Of a stretch of 64,000 nt of DNA, positions 1 to 11,647 are shown in pieces. The position numbers and the translations under genes are program-made. Under the pieces are notes generated by a model. It had not been told where the DNA came from. It worked only from the letters and a program-made list of their open reading frames with translations, and did no database searches. Source of the stretch: Didymella arachidicola (Eukaryota > Ascomycota > Dothideomycetes > Pleosporales > Didymellaceae); contig CM049994.1 of the NCBI GenBank assembly GCA_016630955.3, positions 310,001-374,000 of the forward strand. Reading direction: 5' to 3'. Numbering within the stretch: the first letter of the stretch is position 1; each line of letters starts with the position of its first letter.

Positions 1-1378
1 ACGAGTCGCATTAGCTCCTTTGCGTCCGTCTTGTATTCTGAAGGCTTCAGGTTGATTCCCAGTGCACCTAACGTGTCCTTGAGATCGGCCGAGCTCTCGC
101 TGAGAGTGTGAGAGTAGAGCTTGTAGACTGGCTCCAAGATCCAATGCACAAACGATCGTTGTGCACCTTCTTCCTGTGCCTTGCGGCTGAACTTGCGGCT
201 GCCCGGGTTATAAAAGATGTCGCCCCAGAGTCGCATGGCAAACTTGTCGATATCGAGCCCTTTCATGGGCACGCCAAAGCCAGGCAATTTCGATGGTCCA
301 GGGTAGAAGTCTGAGTACATCTTGGCAAATGACTGGATAGTGAAGCACCAGCGCATACTCGTACAGGCAAATGCAACGTTGCCTTTCTCAGGGCTGACGC
401 GCCTGCTCTCTCCCCGCCCAGGAATTGTGTTCTCGATGACCGTGTTGACCTCCTCAATGACGTGCTTGATCTTGAAGTAGGCATCTTTGGGTGGAAGTTT
501 CAGTTCCAGAATCAGACGGTCCATCTTGTTGACGACCAGAGTCAATGGAAGATCTTCCAGGATCGCATGCTTGATTACTTGCTCGGTGTTGACCTGCACA
601 CCTTCCACAACGTCCACGACCAAGACCACACCATCTACCAGGCGCAAAGAAGAGGCAACCTCATCCGCAAAATTAACGTGTCCAGGTGTGTCAAGGATGT
701 TGAAAAGGTGCGACTTCGATTTCGTGTTCTGTAGAATCAAGCTCATCGGAGCGGCCTTGATCGAAAGGCCTCGTTCGCGTTCGAGTATGTGTACGTCGGT
801 GTATCGCAACTGCTCTTCCCTCCTCTTTCCTTTCTTGTAGTCCAGGCGGTCTTGAATGTCATGTGTCTCCATCACCAACATATCCATGAACGCTGTCTTT
901 CCATGGTGCAAATGTCCAGCAATTGCTATGTTTCGTATCTGATCTGGGAAGTTCATCAAGTCTGTCAACAGTTCTCTCGAGTAGAGCACAGGCGGCAAGT
1001 CTGTTTCTTGAACTGTGAACTTCTTCTGGACGACCGGCGCAATGATCGGCTGCGCCAGCGACTGTGTATCCTCCTCTTGTACCAAAACCTCGACATCGTC
1101 GCCATACACATCCGCCGCGGAGGGGTAGTACTGCTTGTCTTCGTGCAGAATTACAGCGTTGGACGGTCCCTCATCAACTTCCATAAGCTGCTGGTCGTTC
1201 ACTTCGGCGTCCTCGGGCTCGTCGTCATCGAGAACGTAGGCGTCCGCTGCCTCGCCGTTTGTCTGGACTTCTTCATCGGATTCGGCCTCTCCAATGAAGT
1301 TACCAAACCTGCGCAAAGTCAGTCGCACGAACATACAGCGCCCTCTGGAAAAGCTTACTCGTCGTAAAGGTCATCCAT
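1..1378 (-). CDS. SNU114: U5 snRNP GTPase Snu114 / EFTUD2 (N-terminal part, gene runs off the left edge)
   Basis: EF-2-like GTPase of the U5 snRNP that controls spliceosome activation and disassembly in the nucleus. Two exons are visible: 1359-1378 and 1-1308, with a 50-base GT...AG intron at 1309-1358. The protein opens MDDLYDEFGNFIG followed by an acidic tail rich in D and E, which is typical of Snu114 and absent from EF-2. The G domain follows, with the P-loop read as AGHLHHGKT, the G3 motif DTPGHVNF and the G4 motif NKMDRL. About 442 residues are present; the family has roughly 970-990, so domains 2-5 lie outside the window. The start is fixed by the short acidic first exon. It is divergent from ERG10, sharing a 331-base intergenic promoter. 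No break is seen in the visible part. Confidence 0.95.
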
Positions 1379-1709
1379 GGCGGCGTTACGCGTAAAGTTG
1401 CAAGGCACCTACGCGCATCACGGTCTTCCAGAATCTTTGAGCTTCAACATGACTAAGCAAGGACGGACCGTCAGTTTCGCCTAGCGCGTAGAGCACCTGC
1501 TCTCTACCACTGCATGAAGCGGGGCAGGCGGTGAACAATGGCACCAGCTGTCCCTGCCTAGCGCGCTCTCCAGGGAAAGTGTGTGGACCGATGGCGGAGC
1601 TGCAGAGAAGAATCCGATCACATCTTAAAAGGAGCACGCCTTGCCTCAGTTGATAGAAGAGCTACTCTCGTTCACGTACAACCGTTCAGTCGCATCCAGT
1701 ATACCCAAC
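1379..1709. promoter_or_regulatory. Shared divergent promoter region between SNU114 and ERG10
   Basis: These 331 bases separate two start codons pointing away from each other. No clear TATA box or gene is seen. It must hold both promoters and both 5' leaders. This is an inference from layout only. Confidence 0.5.
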
Positions 1710-3134
1710 ATGTCTTCTCTTCCCCCTGTTTACATTGTCTCGGCTGCCCGCACGCCAACGGGTATGTTCCTTGGGTATGTTTTCGTCACGAAACGAGGGG
1801 CAATGGCCAGCAACTCACCACCAACATAGCTCTCTCGCGAGTCTGAACGCGATACAACTTGGCTCTCATGCTATCAAGGGTATGTAGAATGTGTGCCAAG
1901 CATAATACAACCAATTGTGTAACATCTGCACAGCTGCCGTCGAGCGCGCTGGCCTGAAGCCTGAGGATGTTGAGGAGGTCTTTGTTGGCAATGTCATGTC
2001 CGCAAAGTAAGGCAGCACCTCTAGTATCTTCAGACGCCCATACTGACTGCTCAGCCTCGGCCAAAACCCTGCCCGCCAGTGCGCTATCGGTGCTGGTCTC
2101 CCCGAGTCGACCGTTTCCACCACCATCAACAAGGTGTGCGCCTCCTCGATCAAGTCTTTGATTGTCGGTGCTCAGACCATCATCACTGGCAACGCCGATA
2201 TCGTTGTCGCTGCCGGTACCGAGAGCATGTCAAATGTGCCCCACTACCTCCCCAACCTGAGGACTGGTGCCAAGTTTGGCGATCAGCCGCTGGTTGATGG
2301 TGTCCTGAAGGATGGCCTCACCGACGCCTACAAGAAGGAGCACATGGGTCTCCAGGGAGAGGAATGTGCCGACGATCACAGCTTCACTCGTGAAGACCAG
2401 GACGAGTACTGCATCCGCTCGTACAAGAAGGCTATCGCGGCAACCGAGGCTGGCTGGTTCACCTCTGAAATCGCCCCCATCGAGGTTCCCCAGGGACGCG
2501 GCAAGCCCCCGGTCACTGTCTCTGTCGACGACGAGCCCAAGAACGTGAGTGTCCATCTCGACTGATCTGTTCACTAATCTGGCGAGATTGTGAGTAATCA
2601 GTCACTGACAAAGCACAGTTCAACGAGTCCAAGACCCGCACACTCCGCTCTTCCTTCAAGAAAGACGGTACCGTTACCGCCGCCAACGCCTCGCCCCTCT
2701 CAGACGGCGCCGCTGCCCTTGTTCTTGCGTCCGAGGAGGCTGTCAAGAAGCACGGCCTCAAGCCAATCGGCAAGATCCTTGGCTGGGGTGATGCTGAGCA
2801 GAACCCCTCCAAGTTCACCACCGCCCCCTCCCTGGCCATGCCCAAGGCCCTGAAGCATGCCAACGTAGACATCGCCAATGTTGACGCTTTCGAGATCAAC
2901 GAGGCTTTCAGCGTTGTCGCGCTGTCCAACATGAAGATTCTCGGTATCCAGGAGGACAAGGTCAACCTCCACGGAGGTGCTGTGGCTCTCGGTCACGCTC
3001 TTGGCGCCTCTGGTGCTAGGATCACAACTACTCTTCTTGGAGTGCTCAAAGAGAAGAAGGGCAAGGTCGGCTGTGCCGGTATTTGCAACGGTGGAGGCGG
3101 TGCTTCTGCCATTGTTATTGAGTCGCTGCAGTAG
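1710..3134 (+). CDS. ERG10: Acetyl-CoA C-acetyltransferase (acetoacetyl-CoA thiolase), cytosolic
   Basis: Condenses two acetyl-CoA to acetoacetyl-CoA, the first step of the mevalonate and ergosterol pathway. Five exons: 1710-1774, 1830-1879, 1934-2006, 2055-2544 and 2619-3134, giving 397 residues, the usual length for Erg10. The nucleophilic cysteine is C91 in NKVCASSIK. The C-terminal active-site motifs are GGAVALGHALGASG (H352) and CAGICNGGGGAS (C382). The start MSSLPPVYIVSAARTP matches the family N-terminus with no presequence, and the C-terminus ESLQ is not a PTS1 signal, so a cytosolic enzyme is inferred. Three introns lie in the first 350 bases, a common arrangement in filamentous fungi. 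Confidence 0.96.
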
Positions 3135-4339
3135 AGGAACGAATACCCAAAGGATTGATGCATATTACGGATAGATAAATGAAACATAATTACAGCACCC
3201 TGAAGACGCGTACTACTCTCAATCATGTCGAATCAGACCCCGCGTCCTGTGATTATGAGTCTGAGATCGATGCCTTGTCGCTTCCTTTATTGCCGGTTTC
3301 ACAAAGGAACGATGTCGAGGTTGATTAAACGGTCTCAACCTGCATGATAAAGGGTTCGCGGTACCCAAATAGAAGGCAGATACAATAAAGTCCGCAAGGG
3401 TCGATCAAAGACCGATGCCTTATCGGTACTTTGCGCAGTCCGTTAGGTACAGAAGCGTGGAAAGCCTTCCGGTCGTCACAATGCAGCCCACAATTGCATG
3501 CAGGTACGCCAGCGTATGCACACGTCAAGACGCAACAAAGCCTTCGATGCGCGTTTTCGTTCTTCACCGCAAGAAATGAATGGATGATAACGATGATAAC
3601 TACATGTTGGGTAGGAATAAATGGCCTGGGTTCAAGTTTCAGGCCTGTGGAGCATCTCGCTTGTGTTGCTGGCGGCTCCTCGACGCCAATCAACCCCTCC
3701 TGACCAGCAACTCCTACTACCACGCGTTTCAACCTGTCAAGTCCGCGGCAGCGAACCGTATCCATCACACCAGACAATAGCCTTAGGCAGGTCTATCAAA
3801 AGCGGGCCGCGAAGCAGGGTCATCCAGTGCCCAGGATGCAGCGTTTTCGCGCGCTGGTACCTGTTTCACGCGCCACCCCTCGACGTCCGGCGACCAACCC
3901 GTTCACATTTCCGTGAAACAATGCCGTCTTGGTCAAACGCTGCCGATGGCGCTGGAGCGTTGTCCACCGCCGTCCAGCCCTGCTTTGTGATCGTCAATGG
4001 TTGTTCCCATATCCCTTGGGCAGGCTAATGGTGATTGCGACTCGTGCGCCTTGTTTGGGAGCGGGCTTCTGGATCCTGTTCAGACGTTGAAACAAGACTG
4101 TGCTAGGAAGACGACCGGAGACAGGATGGATTGCCGCTGGTCTAACCAAGCAAGACCCGCTTAAGGGAGATCCTTGATCTACTTACTCAAAGTGCTGCGT
4201 ATATAGGCGTGTGCGCCCCAGATCGACCGGTGGATCATCTCGCTGCTTGTGGTGTTTTCAGGTCTCTAGTCGTCTATCCTCGATCGCGTCTTGTGCGCAG
4301 TCATTCTCTTCGGTCTTCTCTTTTCTCTGCGTCTTGACG
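3135..4339. other. Intergenic region upstream of the GH16 gene
   Basis: About 1.2 kb without a convincing gene. Open frames on both strands around 3325-4028 lack recognisable domains, splice logic or consistent codon choice. The right end holds the GH16 promoter with a TATA-like element at 4200-4206. Confidence 0.5.
4200..4206 (+). promoter_or_regulatory. TATA-like box of the GH16 gene
   Basis: TATATAG lies 134-140 bases upstream of the GH16 start codon in an otherwise mixed-composition promoter. Position and sequence suit a core promoter of a strongly expressed secreted protein gene; transcription start is not known. Confidence 0.4.
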
Positions 4340-6182
4340 ATGCGTTCATTCACACTCTTGTTGGCTGCGGCATCCCTTTTCGACCTCAGCATAGCTGGCT
4401 ATGCTCTGGAAGACGATTACATGACAGATTTCTACGGCGCATTTGATTTCTTCGACACGGCGGATCCGACAAACGGTATGTACCCTGCTTAACAATTGTC
4501 CGTGTCTTGACTGATCACTATTAGGATTCGTCAAATATGTTGACGAAGCCACTGCGAGGCAGACCAACCTCATCAATGCCTCCGTAACTACGGGTGCATC
4601 GTGGGGCGTCGACTCCACAAACGAGACCCCCGATGGCAGGCCTAGCATGAGGCTTGTGAGCAAGAAGAAGTATAACTCTGGTCTAGTAGTCATGGATGTA
4701 GCACATATGCCCACTGGCTGTGGAACGTGGCCTGCCTTCTGGATGGTTGGACCTGACTGGCCTACTGGCGGGGAGATCGACATCTTGGAGGGTGTAAACG
4801 ATCAAACACACAACGACATGACCTTACACACCGCACCTGGCTGCAAGATCGGCGCCGACACCAGCATCTTTGCTGGCCAAGTTACCACACCTGATTGCGA
4901 TGTCAATGCCAAGAACCAAAGCAAGAACGTTGGTTGCTCCATCGAGCACCCTTCCACAGACAGCTACGGCGTCGGTCTCAACAAGATTGGCGGCGGCGTA
5001 TATGCGACCCAGTGGACCGACGAAGCCATCAGTGTCTACTACTTCCCTCGTGGATCGATCCCAGATGATGTGCTCGGTGAAGCTCCTAACCCTGACGGCT
5101 GGGGTCTTCCTGCTGCCAAGTTCACTGGCGCCTGCGACATCGCGAGCATGTTCAAGGAGCAACAGATCGTCTTCAACACCGCCTTCTGTGGTGATTGGGC
5201 TGGTAACGCCTGGGATACCACCGGGTCCTGCGGACAGAAGGCTCCTACCTGCGACGAGTATGTGCAAAAGAACCCAGAGGCTTTCAAGGATGCATACTGG
5301 ACCATCAACGCTTTGAAGGTATATCAGGATAACGGCAACGATACCCCTGCTCCATCAGCATCTGGATACCCGGTTCAAAGCACTGCAATCTCAGTGCCTG
5401 TTCCACTTCCTACTGAAAACGCTACCGAGCCTACGGTCTCTTCTGTCTACGCGACTATTCCCCCTGTCGTCTCTACCAGCGTTCCGATCCTCTCGTTCGC
5501 ATCAGGCTCATATGTCCTCCCAAGCCTGTCTACCTCTGCAGAGGCACCAGCCGACACCAGCACACCTGCCACACCGTCCGTCATCGTACCGACTTCCGAA
5601 GCCCTCGTACCGTCGAAGACACAAGACGCGTCCGGGTACCCGGTCGCACCTACTTCAGCAGCTGCAACTTCCAAGGCTGCGACACCTACCAAGCCTGTAG
5701 AGGCTGTAGGCCCTGACGGCATGTCGGGCTTTCAATGGCCACAATCCGGCTCTGCGTCATCCTCGAACGCAACTGGACCCGTCGAAGATACACCTGTAGA
5801 GGCCCCTGCATTAGTATCTGGCAGCCAGAGCTTGCCTGCTGGGACGCTGCCTAGTGCTACTGGACCGGCTGCGGCGCCGCCATCACCACCACCAGCTGGT
5901 GCTCCTTCAGCGCCTGTTGCTTCGGGAACCCTACCTTCAGCGCCTTCTCCTCCAGCAGGTGCTCCTTCGGCGCCGACGCCACCCATTGCCCCTACAGATG
6001 CCCCGGCACCGCCTACAGTGACTGAGACCAATGTAGCACAGAAGACAGTATACCAAACTATATACAAAACCGTCACAGCTGGCGCAGAAGCTACGTCCGC
6101 GCCGGGCTTGAGCGGAACCAGGGCGAAGAGGTTCTTGAGAGAACATCGCAAGAGGAACGTTGGGCACCATGCGAGGATATAA
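4340..6182 (+). CDS. Secreted GH16 family endo-beta-1,3(4)-glucanase-like glycoside hydrolase
   Basis: Predicted extracellular hydrolase of mixed-linkage or 1,3-beta-glucans. Two exons, 4340-4475 and 4525-6182, give 597 residues. A signal peptide (MRSFTLLLAAASLFDLSIAG) opens the protein. The GH16 catalytic motif GGEIDILEG is intact: nucleophile E129 and acid/base E134. The catalytic domain ends near residue 320, followed by about 270 residues rich in P, A, S, T and V, with repeated GAPSAP-type blocks near residues 510-550. The tail ends in a basic segment (RAKRF, EHRKRN), with no hydrophobic GPI signal, so a free or wall-trapped secreted enzyme is more likely than a GPI-anchored one. This layout resembles fungal GH16 proteins acting on the organism's own wall or on plant glucans; substrate cannot be decided from sequence. 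Confidence 0.9.
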
Positions 6183-7354
6183 GCAGGAAAGGAGAGAGGA
6201 GGGACGTTTACACGATGGAGTTTGGTTGATAGTAGATATACCCCGGGTTCTTTGTATATACCCTTTTGAATTGATGGTCTTCTTTCATTAACAAACGAGA
6301 ACAAATGGTATGATATGCTACATGTGTGATGTGGTGAGTGCAAGTCCGTCCGTGTTCAGCGTATATCGACTCCACTGTCTTGTACCAAAAACCACGTATG
6401 TAGCTTGTCACACTTGCTAAAAGAGTACTCGCATGCTACCATGTCTCGTTCGCCGACTCGAAAGCCAGAATCATACATGTTCGACTCTGTGTCTCTGTGG
6501 CTTTTGTAAACGAGATCTTGAACAACAAAATGCGAACGGAAACGCTATGTTGCTTGCGAAAGCGCACTTCGCGAGAACAATGCTCCTTCCTCGGTCCCCA
6601 AACTCATTGGACGCTTCCGAAACCCTCAAGTTTCCTCACACTTTTCGCGCTCCATGGGTAAGTTGAATTCTTCTTAGCAAGAAAGCAATTCGTGAGGACC
6701 GCATGGACTTTCAGAACAAAACATTCGACTTTGGGACGTCTTCTACTTCTTCTGCATATAAGATTATGGCGTCTATGTGTAATTTTACTGGCACTTCTCT
6801 TACTTACCATAACGGCTCTCTGCTGTCCTTGGCCAACAAATATCCGAGGCTGGAATGTGTTCTGTCTCTAAATGGCAGACGATGAGTGTGTTTACTGCTT
6901 GCTCTGACTACAGCCTTGTTACCTAGGCAGTCGAGGCTACATTAGCGACTCCGTGAATCCAAGCATCTGGCCCTTTGCAATTCGAACGTCATGTTTGGCA
7001 GAAATCCACAGGTTTCCAAAGTGGCAAAGTCGCGGCATATATCGCGCTTGTGCCATGACCTCGGGAGCCATGCCTACATTCCAATGCATCTCGAGTGAGC
7101 ACGGTCATGTCTTTTCTCGCCGTTTCTGTCAAAGATGGGGGTGGACCTGCCAGGGTATCAACATCACCACTTTTGGTGCTCAAGTACTGCCGCCGAGATG
7201 GCGATACACCAGAGATCCTGATGTAGACGAAACACTTGAGAAGCCGTAAGACAAACGGTATATAAATATTACATGCAGGTCTTATCCTCGCATCCGTCCG
7301 CGGATCTAAGCTACTAATACCCATCTAAATAGCACAGGAGTATATGCAAACACA
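6183..7354. other. Intergenic region
   Basis: About 1.2 kb with no supported gene. Only short open frames in all phases, none with a domain or a splice-extended reading. It separates the GH16 gene from the broken SnoaL-like gene. Confidence 0.5.
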
Positions 7355-7792
7355 ATGCGCAAATCGCATCTGCTAACATCCGCAGTGTCTGAGGACGAAC
7401 TTCGAATCACAGCGCCCCTCCGCCGTTATGGCGCCGTGCTCTCATCACACTCCATGTCTGACCTACTCACCATCTACACCACCGACGGCGTTATCATGGT
7501 GCCTGGATTCACCCCTGCTGTGGGCCGAGATGCCCTCAGAGCAGCCTACGAGCGTATCTTCTCGACCACCAAGCTGGAAATCGAGTTCAACATCGACGAG
7601 ATCGTAGTTTCGGGGGATGGATGGGCATTCGCACGGCCGACAGCCGAGGGTTCAAAGTTCTGATTGAAAAATGGAACGAAGGAAGAGCATAGAAATCAGG
7701 AATTGTTTATGCTAAGAAAGGAAGAAAGAGATGGCGCAGAAGAGTGGAGGATAGCGCAGTATGCGTTCTCGAGCATGAAACCCGTTGTCTGA
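7355..7792 (+). pseudogene. SnoaL / DUF4440-like (NTF2-fold) gene interrupted by one in-frame TGA
   Basis: Small NTF2-fold protein of the SnoaL/DUF4440 type, a family including ketosteroid-isomerase-like enzymes and many uncharacterised proteins. The first 102 codons (7355-7660) read as a good family match: an ELRIT...RRYGAVLSSHS helix, IYTTDGVIMVPGF, VGRDALRAAYERIF and IDEIVVSGDGWAFAR. A TGA follows at 7661-7663. The same frame then continues without another stop to TGA at 7790-7792, and this part encodes the expected C-terminal strands (NQELFMLRKEE...WRIAQYAFSS). Total 145 codons matches the family length. I see no canonical intron that would remove the TGA. It may be a pseudogene by point mutation, a truncated protein, a sequencing error or a stop read through; the base after TGA is T, not the CTA context known to favour readthrough. 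Confidence 0.65.
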
Positions 7793-8134
7793 GAGAGTAG
7801 TTCTGGTCGGTAGTCGTATGTACGTTGACAGTTTTCAACACTTTTTGACCGTTACCTGCCCGATTAGGCAATTCGATCGTTGCCGGTACCACCACTACGC
7901 CATAGATCTGAGCACATACATGGAAATGAAAATGTGGCGATACTGCATCTCATTGAACCGGAGGTGAAAGTGAAGGCGATAGCAGGAGCTCGGGCGCGTT
8001 ATCAAGGTCGAGAAAGGAACGCCGCATTATCGATAAGCTAGCGCGGCGCTAACGCGGACCTTCGTCGAAACATTTCGCAATCCTTGAGACAGCCCTTCAA
8101 GTAAACCCCATAAACACCCTAACAGGCCCGTCGC
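7793..8134. promoter_or_regulatory. Intergenic region upstream of the Rex1-type gene
   Basis: 342 bases with no gene. Pyrimidine tracts near 8060-8110 precede the start of the exonuclease gene; no defined motif was found. Confidence 0.35.
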
Positions 8135-10498
8135 ATGCCTGCCGACATGACGAAACGAAAGCGCGGAAGCGGAGAAGAGGAACTCGTCGACATCGGACTC
8201 GGCGCGACGCTAGCGCATCTGAGGGGAGAGGATCAGTCGAATGCGACTTCGACTGCTCTCGAGCACGAGGAAGGCTGGACGGTAGCCGGTGGCTCCAAAA
8301 GGCGGAGAAAGGAGCGCGCAGACTCCAACAATTCTTACGGCGGCCGTCGAGTCTCAGATGCTGGTGCACGAGATGCTGCTTCGACCAATCCCTTTACTCC
8401 CCATGGTGGAAACCTTGGAGATCAAATATCGCCCGCAGAGAACCCGTTCTCCACCAGTAAAGAAGGTGCCGACGGTGCGCCAAAGGATGTCAGTTCAACC
8501 AGAGAAGAGCGACGTAAAGAGCGAAAGCTCGAGAGGAACTATCCAGCTATCGAACATTCGCATCATGCCCGACTGCAATCACACGTGAAGATTACAGATT
8601 TACAGGCACTGGTGCTGTATCTGCTTGCCGACGGCAACGCACCTCAATGGGTCTCTGTCAAGAACCGCAGTAGCATTCGACAAGTCGTCATGTTGATGGT
8701 CCCTGGTCTGGAACTAGGCATGTTCAATGGCAAAGTTCCCTTGGATGCAACAGCAGCTATGGATGTAGATAAATCGGATGCGAAACAAGTTCTCGCTGAT
8801 CCTGCATACATTGCTGAGGAGAGTGCATCCGCAGAGAAGGACAAGCCCAAATTCCTACGGATTGCAGACAACGAGTACTATCCAGCAAGCCTGAAGCCAA
8901 GCAGACTGCCCGACGCATTAAAGCAACTGTCTGATATTTTTGAGCATGTTTGGCCAATCAAGGCACAAGGCGAACATCGCGGTAATCAATTCATCAGGGT
9001 GCATTCGCCGATCCACACAATGCTAACCTCGCAAATCCCAAAGACGAAGGAGGAAAAGCAGATGAAGAAGAATGGTGGCCACAAAGGACCTATGCCACAG
9101 AACTCGAAGCATTGGGACAACAAGCGTACCCCCATTACCGAATTCATCGCGAGTTTAGCTGAGCAGCAAGAAAACGAGTATATTCTTCATCCAGCCTGGT
9201 TCCTGACACCGGAATCGAAAGCAGCTGCACACAAAGAGAGACAGGCGGCTGGGCAGTCCACAGACGATGGCTGGGTCGACACCAACGTCCCTTCTCTGGA
9301 GAGTGGTGTTGTGCCTGAGAACGAGATCGAGCAGGGCAGTGTGACTGCTGGACGGCACATCATCTCGGTCGATTGCGAGATGTGCAAAGCTGAGAACGAT
9401 CAGCTCGTACTAACACGCATTAGTCTTCTCAACTGGGACGGCAGCGTGGCTATGGACAAGCTGGTGAAGCCTGATGTGCCCATCAAGGACTATTTGACTC
9501 AATGGTCAGGTATCACGCCGGCTATGCTCGAGAATGTCACAACCACTCTATCGGACATCCAGAAGGAGCTATTGGAGCTCATCACCCCTCGCACGATCCT
9601 TGTGGGACACTCATTGAATTCGGATCTCAATGCAATGAAGCTCACACATCCCTTTCTCATCGATACAGGCATACTCTTTCCCCACCCTCGGGGACCGCCA
9701 TACAAACAATCTCTGAAGTGGCTCGCCCAGAAGTATCTACATCGTGAGGTGCAAAAGGGTTCAAGTGGCCACGACAGTGTCGAAGATTCGAAGACATGTC
9801 TCGACTTGGTCAAGCAGAAGTGTGAAAAAGGTCCTAAATGGGGGTCTGGCGACACCAACGCTGAGTCCATCTTCAAAAGACTGGGACGTACACCACGACC
9901 AAAGGCGAACGAGACCCGTACAGGAGCTGTGATTGATTGGGGTGAGCCACAGCGCGGGCACGGTGGTCAGGCGCAACTGTCGAAGGGGTGCGAGTCAGAT
10001 GAACAGGTCATCGAAGCTATCGATGAAGCTCTGAAAGGAGCAATGGAAGCCCGAGATGGCGCTGCCACCAAGGTCGATTTCGTCTGGGCACGTCTTCGCG
10101 AGCTGGAGCTGGCTCGTGGCTGGTGGGACGATGCAAAGACTGCTGATGTGGAGCTCATACGTCAGAACGCTTTGCAGAGGCTAGGGGTTTCGAAGGACGG
10201 CGATGATGAAGTTGAAGTCAAGGGCCCTGAGTTGGGTAACGCCGTTGCGAGAACTGTCAAGCACATCACCCAGATCTACGACTCCCTACCGCGCTGCACA
10301 GCCCTCATCGTGTACAGTGGTACAGGCGACCCTCGAGAGATCCGCCGTTTGCAAACGATGCAACAGCAGTATCGTCGAGAATACGCCACCAAGAATTGGG
10401 ATAATCTGAGCGTAAAGTGGACGGATACCGAGGTGCAAGCACTTTCACAAGCTTGTCAGGACGCCCGTAACGGCGTTGGCTTTATCGTCGTTAAGTGA
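8135..10498 (+). CDS. REX1: Rex1 (Rnh70)-type 3'-5' RNA exonuclease, DEDDh family
   Basis: Trims 3' ends of structured RNAs; yeast Rex1 acts on 5S rRNA, 5.8S rRNA and tRNA precursors in the nucleus. Single exon of 787 residues, within the range of filamentous fungal orthologues, which are longer than yeast. The exonuclease domain lies at about residues 408-560. Exo I is SVDCEMC (D and E near 412-414), Exo II is VGHSLNSDLNAMK (near 489-501), and Exo III is GHDSVEDSKTC (near 545). The N-terminal 130 residues are basic, polar and disordered-looking and could hold a nuclear localisation signal (KRKRG). A charged C-terminal region follows the catalytic domain. The first ATG is used; a second lies four codons later. 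Rex3 or Rex4 are alternatives, but the central domain with long flanks favours Rex1. Confidence 0.88.
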   Translation: MPADMTKRKRGSGEEELVDIGLGATLAHLRGEDQSNATSTALEHEEGWTVAGGSKRRRKERADSNNSYGGRRVSDAGARDAASTNPFTPHGGNLGDQISPAENPFSTSKEGADGAPKDVSSTREERRKERKLERNYPAIEHSHHARLQSHVKITDLQALVLYLLADGNAPQWVSVKNRSSIRQVVMLMVPGLELGMFNGKVPLDATAAMDVDKSDAKQVLADPAYIAEESASAEKDKPKFLRIADNEYYPASLKPSRLPDALKQLSDIFEHVWPIKAQGEHRGNQFIRVHSPIHTMLTSQIPKTKEEKQMKKNGGHKGPMPQNSKHWDNKRTPITEFIASLAEQQENEYILHPAWFLTPESKAAAHKERQAAGQSTDDGWVDTNVPSLESGVVPENEIEQGSVTAGRHIISVDCEMCKAENDQLVLTRISLLNWDGSVAMDKLVKPDVPIKDYLTQWSGITPAMLENVTTTLSDIQKELLELITPRTILVGHSLNSDLNAMKLTHPFLIDTGILFPHPRGPPYKQSLKWLAQKYLHREVQKGSSGHDSVEDSKTCLDLVKQKCEKGPKWGSGDTNAESIFKRLGRTPRPKANETRTGAVIDWGEPQRGHGGQAQLSKGCESDEQVIEAIDEALKGAMEARDGAATKVDFVWARLRELELARGWWDDAKTADVELIRQNALQRLGVSKDGDDEVEVKGPELGNAVARTVKHITQIYDSLPRCTALIVYSGTGDPREIRRLQTMQQQYRREYATKNWDNLSVKWTDTEVQALSQACQDARNGVGFIVVK

Positions 10499-11647
10499 GA
10501 TGCTAACAATTGTGTCTTGCGTGTGCTACACGTATAGTAACACATGGGTTTCAAACTGAGAATATGCGCTAAAGCAAGCGCTTGCCATACAGCCGCATCG
10601 TATTTGGCCTGTAGGGGTAATTTCATCCACCGAGGATGACTGTAACGCCACTGAGTGTTATTGTATCTTGTAGAATATACGACGATCTCCGAGCATCGCG
10701 GCGACGATCCCTGTACATTAAATTGAAAATTGCATCAAGCACTTTCGCGCTAGATGCAGGCATCGTTCACACAATAAAAGTCTTGTGTATCGCGCATTAT
10801 TGCGCGTTGCGATTGCACATGCAGATATCGTCCCTTGCATATAAGCTGACAGCTTCGGTGATTAGTCGTGCCGCGTGTGGCATGTGCAGCAAAAGCAAAA
10901 TCCTCAGTGCGACTCTGGAGATTGGGCCGCTGCCTTGGATAAGCTCAACGAACGCACTGCTCATGCTAATGTAAGAAGTATTCGAAAGCGCATTTCCAAG
11001 CGCTGGAGCTTGATAAGATTCCTAGATGCGGCTGTCAACCCAAGTACACGTCACAAGATAGCAGCTTAGTGATGACTACGGATGACGGTAGAAAGCGCAT
11101 TTGGAAAGAAATGAATATTGACCAGGTTCTGGAACCGCATAAGCCGGTAGAGCAAAATTAGTGCGCTCTTTTTCTTGATTGAATGCGTCCACCCAGTTAG
11201 CGTCTCTTAACAGACACGCTAGCTTATAAACTTCTGCTAATCTTAACACCCTTTCCCTCTCTGAGCTTCCATCGGTTACTCCTTGGCGCAAGCCCTTTTC
11301 GTCTCCCGGATCCCAACAATCCCTCAATCTCGTATTGCAATCGCTAATTTGCCTTCTTCTCAGCTTCTGATCCAAACTGTGAAACGCTGTGCGCTTCGCG
11401 CTTCTGCCTAAAGGCGTACCAAAGTGAGTCGCGCTGACAGTTTTCACACGTAATATAGTCGGCTACCTTCAGGCCCCGGCATCAACCTTCACTTGCTTGC
11501 AGGAGCATCTTTGAATGCAGTAGGCTACTCCGGGCCGCGCCAGCTTTGATTAGTCCTTGGATCGTCGTTCCATATCTATGTGCTGCACTACGAAGCTTCC
11601 ATCAACACCTCTAAACTTTGGAAAGATCCAAGCGCAAGGTATAGCAC
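10499..11647. other. Gene-poor intergenic stretch, possibly decayed sequence
   Basis: About 1.15 kb with locally AT-richer composition and no intact gene. Two short protein-like pieces lie at about 10875-11066 and 11071-11160 in neighbouring plus-strand frames, each ending in stops. They could be relics of a degraded gene or mobile element, but I cannot name one. Confidence 0.3.

Noticed and set aside
3325..4028. Open frames of 90-150 codons on both strands
   Set aside because: No domain, signal, splice extension or consistent codon pattern; overlapping frames on both strands suggest chance.
10636..11447. Frames of 112 codons (plus) and 123 codons (minus) that looked like possible transposon remains
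   Set aside because: No transposase or reverse-transcriptase motif could be seen; kept only as a remark on the intergenic region.
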